A DNA stretch of 18,705 bases from UBA1573 sp016794285 (GTDB lineage Bacteria; Pseudomonadota; Alphaproteobacteria; Micavibrionales; Micavibrionaceae). The position numbers and the translations under genes were made by a program. The notes under the pieces were generated by a model. It worked only from the letters and a program-made list of their open reading frames with translations. It did not search any database and was not told where the DNA came from. Within the stretch, counting starts at the first letter, position 1. Each line of letters opens with the position of its first letter. The DNA lies in contig JAEUKO010000040.1 of the NCBI GenBank assembly GCA_016794285.1, positions 1 to 18,705 on the forward strand. The letters run 5' to 3'. This document shows, in pieces, positions 15,129 to 18,705 of the stretch.

Positions 15129-16646
15129 ATGACACAGAAAACTGCAGCTCTCCCCGTATCGGCTCCCTCTCCTCAGGATGACAATATCTTGAAGCAGGCC
15201 AAACTGAGAAAGCTGGCGGCTTTGGAAGAGGCTGGGGGAGATCCTTTCCCGCATAAATTTCCGCGCACCCACAAGGCGGGTGAGCTTCAAGACAAATACG
15301 AAGATTTGGTGGCTGGAACCGAAACGGAAGATAAAGTCCACATCGCGGGCCGTGTTATGGCCATGCGCAATAACGGAATGTTTATCGATTTGCATGATGC
15401 CAGCGGAAAAATTCAAGTTTTCTGTCATAAAGACAGCACTCCTGAAGACCAGATGGCCAAACTTCAATTTGTCGATATAGGCGATATTATTGGAGTGATG
15501 GGGACTATTCGCCGGACTCCGAGGGGAGAGCTTTCGGTGCGGGCTTTGGAACTCACGATGCTCACCAAATCGTTTCTGCCCTTGCCAGAAAAATATCATG
15601 GCTTGAGCGATGTCGAGCAACGCTATCGCCAGCGGTATCTGGATTTAATCATGAATGAATCCAGCCGTCATGTTTTGCGCACGCGTTCCAAAATTGTCTC
15701 GTCCATTCGCCAATTCATGGACAATATGGGGGCCATCGAAGTGGAAACGCCTATGTTGCATCCTATCCTTGGTGGAGCTTCGGCTAAACCCTTTATGACC
15801 CATCACAACGCGCTTGATGCCACGTTCTATTTAAGAGTTGCGCCGGAACTCTATCTCAAAAAACTGATTGTCGGGGGCTTTGCTGATTCAGTGTACGAGA
15901 TTGGCCGCAACTTTCGCAACGAGGGACTCTCAGTCAAGCACAATCCCGAATATACAGCGATTGAGGGCTATCATGCCTATATGGATTATTTCGACATTAT
16001 GAACCTGATTGAGGACATGATCCGCTTTGTGGTCCTAGCCGTTCATGGAACAACACAGGTTCAATATGGCGATCAGATCATTGATTTTGGGCCGCCTTGG
16101 GCGCGTAAAAGCATGGTTGATCTGGTCAAAGAAGAAACTGGCGTTGATTTCCTGAAATTCGATACAGCGGAAGAAGCCCGCGAGGCTGCTTTAGGGCTTG
16201 GAATCAAGGTTGATCCGAAATCCAAATGGGGGCAGGTGGTTGAGGCCATTTTCGGTGAAAAAGTTGAACACAAATTGATTCAGCCAATTCACGTCATGGA
16301 TCATCCATTGGATATTTCGCCGCTTTCAAAAACTCACCGTGACAATCCACGGTTGGTTGAGCGGTTTGAAAGCTATGTGAATGGATGGGAAATTTCCAAC
16401 GCCTTTACCGAATTGAATGATCCTCGTGTTCAGTATGAACGGTTCATGGAACAAGTCGGTCAGCGCGAATCTGGAGACGAAGAAGCCCAAATGCTGGATG
16501 AAGATTTTATTACGGCTCTGGAATACGGACTTCCTCCAACCGGAGGCTGGGGCGTTGGCGTGGATCGTCTGGTGATGATCCTTACCGATAGTCCCAATAT
16601 TCGGGATGTTATCTGTTTCCCCACGCTCAAGCCGCTTGATAAGTAA
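15129..16646 (+). CDS. lysS: lysyl-tRNA synthetase, class II
   Basis: A 505-residue class II enzyme that charges tRNA-Lys with lysine using ATP in the cytoplasm. An N-terminal OB-fold for anticodon binding ('HIAGRVMAMRNNGMFIDLHDASGKIQVF' region, residues 71-98) is followed by 'GLSDVEQRYRQRYLDL' (158-173), motif 1 around 'IEVETPMLHPILGGASAKPF', motif 2 with 'IGRNFRNEGLSVKHNPEYT' (from 258) and motif 3 'GVGVDRLVMILTDSPNIRDVICFP' near the end, all intact. The length is typical for bacterial LysS. The ATG at 15129 is preceded by GCGAAGGCG. A clear intrinsic terminator follows, so it is probably monocistronic. Confidence 0.97.
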   Translation: MTQKTAALPVSAPSPQDDNILKQAKLRKLAALEEAGGDPFPHKFPRTHKAGELQDKYEDLVAGTETEDKVHIAGRVMAMRNNGMFIDLHDASGKIQVFCHKDSTPEDQMAKLQFVDIGDIIGVMGTIRRTPRGELSVRALELTMLTKSFLPLPEKYHGLSDVEQRYRQRYLDLIMNESSRHVLRTRSKIVSSIRQFMDNMGAIEVETPMLHPILGGASAKPFMTHHNALDATFYLRVAPELYLKKLIVGGFADSVYEIGRNFRNEGLSVKHNPEYTAIEGYHAYMDYFDIMNLIEDMIRFVVLAVHGTTQVQYGDQIIDFGPPWARKSMVDLVKEETGVDFLKFDTAEEAREAALGLGIKVDPKSKWGQVVEAIFGEKVEHKLIQPIHVMDHPLDISPLSKTHRDNPRLVERFESYVNGWEISNAFTELNDPRVQYERFMEQVGQRESGDEEAQMLDEDFITALEYGLPPTGGWGVGVDRLVMILTDSPNIRDVICFPTLKPLDK

Positions 16647-16660
16647 CAACAGGCCCAATA

Positions 16661-16689
16661 AAAAACCCGACATCTAGGTCGGGTTTTTC
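16661..16689. terminator. rho-independent terminator, bidirectional
   Basis: CCCGAC (16666-16671) and GTCGGG (16678-16683) form a stem around ATCTAG, with AAAAA before it and TTTTT after it. It ends lysS on the plus strand, and on the minus strand it can end the convergent hemerythrin gene. Confidence 0.92.
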
Positions 16690-16707
16690 GTGAGATCGCA
16701 GGATGTC

Positions 16708-17121
16708 TTAGGCCGATTTATCGACAAGCGGATAGAAATCCCGTTCTTCCACGTCAATACGCTTTTTCAAAGCATCAAAGACACCTTTGGTTTCGGTGAT
16801 AAAGGTTTTTTGATCGGCGGCGATTTTGGACGCAGTGCCCCATTTTTGACCATAGGTCACAACGGCCTGAGCCAAACCGGACATTTCTGTCTTCAGCTTG
16901 ATAGACATTTTGCGCAGGTCTTCATTCGAGCTGGCTTCGGCTTTTGGGTAAAGGTTCTTATCTTCCATCGCGAGGTGGATGGTGAGCTTGCCAATTAGGG
17001 CTGAAAGCTGGGTCCGCACGGCATCGGGGTTTTTGACAGTATCACCCGAAAATTCGGCGGCGATTTTTCCCGCAACTTCAAGGGCTTCGCGGTGCTGAGT
17101 TTTGAAGGAATCGGTAAACAT
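16708..17121 (-). CDS. hemerythrin-like (HHE) protein with incomplete iron ligands
   Basis: A 137-residue four-helix protein of the HHE cation-binding family, which normally carries a non-haem di-iron or oxo-iron site used in oxygen, nitric oxide or redox sensing or iron repair. Visible: His10 in 'KTQHREALE', His49 and Glu53 in 'LTIHLAMEDKNLYP', and the last-helix 'VEERDFYPLVD' with Glu125/Glu126. The histidines usually found in the third helix and before the final EE are absent: there is no His after residue 49, and Arg121 occupies the expected place. The site may therefore bind one metal or none. Start at ATG 17121 with AAAGG about 10 bases upstream. It is divergent from the carbonic-anhydrase-like gene and convergent with lysS. 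Confidence 0.85.
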   Translation of the reverse strand: MFTDSFKTQHREALEVAGKIAAEFSGDTVKNPDAVRTQLSALIGKLTIHLAMEDKNLYPKAEASSNEDLRKMSIKLKTEMSGLAQAVVTYGQKWGTASKIAADQKTFITETKGVFDALKKRIDVEERDFYPLVDKSA

Positions 17122-17165
17122 TTCTATATGCCTTTGTTAAGAAATTGGTGGTGCTTTGTGCCTTC

Positions 17166-17171
17166 ATTATA
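17166..17171 (-). promoter_or_regulatory. -10 box for the hemerythrin-like gene
   Basis: A perfect TATAAT on the minus strand, 45 bases before the ATG at 17121. The -35 region at 17 bp is a poor match, as at the other TATAAT in this window. Confidence 0.4.
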
Positions 17172-17199
17172 GGCCAAAAGGTTAAATAATCATTATTCC

Positions 17200-17239
17200 C
17201 CCCTGTGTCAGTTTGGCGCACCACTTGCTTCAACAGGGG
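17200..17239. promoter_or_regulatory. inverted repeat in divergent intergenic region
   Basis: CCCCTGT (17200-17206) and ACAGGGG (17233-17239) are perfect 7-bp arms 26 bp apart, lying between the hemerythrin-like and carbonic-anhydrase-like genes. A smaller TGG/CCA pair lies inside. It could be an operator for a dimeric regulator or simply a hairpin; no known consensus is matched. Confidence 0.3.
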
Positions 17240-17341
17240 ATATTTCGACAAAAAAGTTTGCGATTGTGAGGGGGGAGGATTATGGTTTGCTTGGCTGATT
17301 TTTATATATACATAATCCAGTTAAAAAAGGGGGCGTGTTTT

Positions 17342-17620
17342 ATGAGTCACTGTAACAAAGAGTCGATTGCGGAAATTCTCCAGCATATCAACCCTGACTA
17401 TTTCAAAAGTTTTGATACGCGCAAAGAAAGTTACCACCCGGGCCTGATGTGCGTGGCGTGTGCCGATCCGCGTCTGGTCCCTAGCCAGCTTTTTTCTTTT
17501 CCTCCCGGGGAGGAGTTCGTCCGTAAACCGATTGGGGGGTTTTTGCCTTGTCACCTCGCAGAAGAATTGGGGCTGAACGCGTGGTTTTCCCTGACCGCAG
17601 GGATTAAAAAAAGGGTCTAG
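17342..17620 (+). pseudogene. beta-carbonic-anhydrase-like gene truncated by IS
   Basis: The 92 codons read MSHCNKESIAEILQHI at the start, then the beta-class zinc-site motif CADPR (residues 40-44, the Cys-x-Asp-x-Arg of the family) and 'SFPPGEEFVRKPIGGFLP', equivalent to the 'PGDLFVVRNVAN' segment. Beta carbonic anhydrases interconvert CO2 and bicarbonate and need a later His-x-x-Cys for zinc. That part is missing because the IS begins at 17613 and its terminal repeat supplies the TAG stop. No continuation is found beyond the IS. ATG 17342 has AAGGGGGCG upstream; an in-frame ATG at 17282 also has a strong GGGGGAGGA site and would add 20 residues. The product is almost certainly inactive. It could also be a divergent carbonic-anhydrase-like protein, as the 'FVRKPIGG' segment departs from the norm. 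Confidence 0.75.
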
Positions 17621-18356
17621 ACAATTTTAGAGGGGATTTTTGCGGAACTCTCGCAAGAGCAACAGGTAGAGATTATCATTTCTATAGTTAAAACGCCACT
17701 CTGATTCTTTAAGGTGTAGATAGAACATTTGATCGGTCAGTCCATTGAACTTTGCCATACGCCGTTTGGTAAAACTCCAAAAGGATTCAATCCCGTTGAC
17801 ATGACATTTCCCGCGTGCGAACTCGTTCTCAGAATGGAAGACGCGATAATGATCATAACCATTCACGACCAGTCCATCGTAAGCCTTCCAACCGTCTGTG
17901 TTGATGGTGGATCCTTCTAGAACCTGTCCTTGAATAATAGGCATAAGCTCAGCTCTGGAGCAGTTTTCGACGATTGTGACGGTGACATTTTCGTTCCGTT
18001 TGAGCAGTCCGAAAACGGGAGTTTTTCCAGCAGCTCCCCGTCCGCGCTTGCCACGCACACGCCGTGCGCCGAAATAAGATTCATCGCACTCGAAGACACC
18101 AAAGATTTTTGGCTCTTTGCTCTGTGGGTGGGCCAGAGCCAAAAGTCTTTGGCGTATTTGAACAAAGATTTTGTTGATGGTGTTGCGGCTGAGACCGCTG
18201 ATGATGGCTGTGTCAGAGGCTGTCAAATCCAGTGCAAAACACTTCAAAACTCGCCGAAATTTAGCCTCAGAAAAGTGCGCAACTTTTTTATATCTATTTT
18301 TCATGTCTAAACAATATCTTAGATAACATTTCCGTCACCTAAAATTGTCTAGACCC
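17613..18356 (-). mobile_element. IS1595-family insertion sequence (IS1016-like)
   Basis: A complete 744-bp element with perfect 18-bp terminal inverted repeats (GGGTCTAGACAATTTTAG at 17613-17630 and its complement at 18339-18356) around one transposase gene. The GGG start of the ends and the single ORF fit the IS1016 group. The family normally makes 8-bp target duplications, but the 8 bases outside the ends (TAAAAAAA and TAAGTAAT) do not match, so the flanks have been rearranged since insertion, or the element moved by recombination. Confidence 0.88.
17627..18304 (-). CDS. IS1595-family transposase
   Basis: A 225-residue transposase with an N-terminal helix-turn-helix region (about 15-55, 'LTASDTAIISGLSRNTINKIF') and the ISXO2-like DDE domain. 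Catalytic candidates are Asp74 in 'FECDESYFGARRVRGKRGRG', Asp137 in 'INTDGWKAYDGL', and the Asn170/Glu173 pair in 'CHVNGIESFWSFTKRR'. The basic stretch 'RRVRGKRGRGAAGKTPVFGLLKR', described here as residues 81-103, is diagnostic of the IS1016 group. The frame is intact and of normal length, and the TIRs are perfect, so the element may still be active. The stop codon lies inside the terminal repeat. ATG 18304 is used. Confidence 0.9.
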   Translation of the reverse strand: MKNRYKKVAHFSEAKFRRVLKCFALDLTASDTAIISGLSRNTINKIFVQIRQRLLALAHPQSKEPKIFGVFECDESYFGARRVRGKRGRGAAGKTPVFGLLKRNENVTVTIVENCSRAELMPIIQGQVLEGSTINTDGWKAYDGLVVNGYDHYRVFHSENEFARGKCHVNGIESFWSFTKRRMAKFNGLTDQMFYLHLKESEWRFNYRNDNLYLLLLREFRKNPL

Positions 18357-18357
18357 T

Positions 18358-18377
18358 AAGTAATTATAGGCTTAGCT
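18358..18377. repeat. 20-bp dispersed repeat, copy 2 (cut by the IS)
   Basis: Matches 8536-8555 at 19 of 20 bases and starts one base outside the right end of the IS. In copy 1 the palindrome mosaic follows on this side; here the IS replaces it. This suggests the IS inserted at the edge of such a repeat or recombined there. Confidence 0.55.
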
Positions 18378-18382
18378 CTAAT

Positions 18383-18705
18383 CTAATTAAGCGGCAAGCT
18401 GGCGGAATAACAAATCGGAGCGCAGTGTGGACCGTTGGGCTGTGATGTTTTGTAGATGGGATGATAATTCTTTGAGAAGATCGTTTTATTGCCGAGTTCA
18501 ATGCGAAGGGCAATGGATTTGGCCTTGGTGGCGATGTAAATATCCGAAAATCCGTGGGCCGTACGAGGCAACGCGCAACCGCTTTCGGTAATGCTTACAA
18601 CCCCAGCGGTATTACACTTCAATGCGGGGCCATCTTCTCATTTCGGGAGAGGCAAGTTCCCCCAGCATTTGACGGTTTTCTGGTCAAGCTGAAACAAAAA
18701 AGTAT
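18383..18705 (-). pseudogene. unrecognised coding remnant with in-frame TGA, running off the window
   Basis: Read on the minus strand from the window edge, an open frame gives 'QLDQKTVKCWGNLPLPK', then TGA (18638-18640), then the same frame continues as 'EDGPALKCNTAGVVSITESGCALPRTAHGF', 'SDIYIATKAKSIALRIELGN', 'GPHCAPICYSASLPLN' to TAG at 18383. The parts before and after the TGA look like one Cys-containing protein, so a nonsense mutation in an older gene is the simplest reading. Alternatively the downstream part starts at a TTG (18622) as a 79-residue protein, but no ribosome site supports this. No family recognised. It lies beside the IS and repeat, in a stretch that appears to be decaying. 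Confidence 0.45.

Noticed and set aside
18361..18705. Continuation of the carbonic-anhydrase-like gene beyond the IS on the plus strand
   Set aside because: All three plus frames were read for the His-x-x-Cys region and following strands; none is present and stops are frequent.
1..18705. CRISPR array, tRNA or rRNA genes, restriction or abortive-infection systems
   Set aside because: No spaced direct repeats, cloverleaf-like sequence or recognisable defence domains were seen on either strand.

Overview
The window looks like a chromosomal segment of an alphaproteobacterium of moderate GC content. The main reasons are that the F1 ATP synthase genes (delta, alpha, gamma, beta, epsilon) form a block without the Fo genes, that dinG is a long alphaproteobacterial-type Rad3-like helicase, and that a pilin-like protein has the N-terminus 'QAGNALVLILVV..LLAALT', which I associate with alphaproteobacteria. 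A deep or poorly sampled lineage is plausible, but the genus cannot be fixed by eye. The standard genetic code fits: the large housekeeping genes are full length with no internal UGA.

Layout. 1-1389: a REP-like hairpin, a TraX-family membrane protein, a 145-bp palindromic MITE-like element and the leader of the atp operon. 1390-7445: the F1 operon atpH-atpA-[X]-atpG-[Y]-atpD-[Z]-atpC, all on the plus strand. Three extra small genes (167, 59 and 101 codons) sit in the alpha/gamma, gamma/beta and beta/epsilon junctions. Z encodes a secreted Asn/Trp heptad-repeat protein. 7475-8270: two small unrecognised minus-strand genes that look like diverged tandem duplicates. 8420-8555: a mosaic of nested palindromes touching the stop codon of dinG. 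8550-11321: DinG/Rad3-like helicase. 11358-14204: a response regulator followed 3 bp later by a soluble PAS-HisKA-HATPase-REC-HPt hybrid kinase, probably one phosphorelay operon. 14306-15070: pilin-like protein. 15129-16646: lysS with a clear terminator. 16708-17121: hemerythrin-like protein. 17342-17620: 5' part of a beta-carbonic-anhydrase-like gene cut by an IS1595-family (IS1016-like) element at 17613-18356. 18383-18705: a minus-strand coding remnant with an in-frame TGA, running off the window edge.

The strongest candidate for something undescribed is the interrupted F1 operon. Each added gene sits exactly where subunit stoichiometry changes (alpha 3 to gamma 1, gamma 1 to beta 3, beta 3 to epsilon 1). 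The genes are tightly spaced and look co-transcribed, and X ends over a strong hairpin. Whether the added proteins act on ATP synthase, or only serve as expression spacers or passengers, cannot be decided from sequence alone. The right end, with the IS, the truncated gene, a repeat remnant and a broken ORF, looks like a rearranged, decaying locus.
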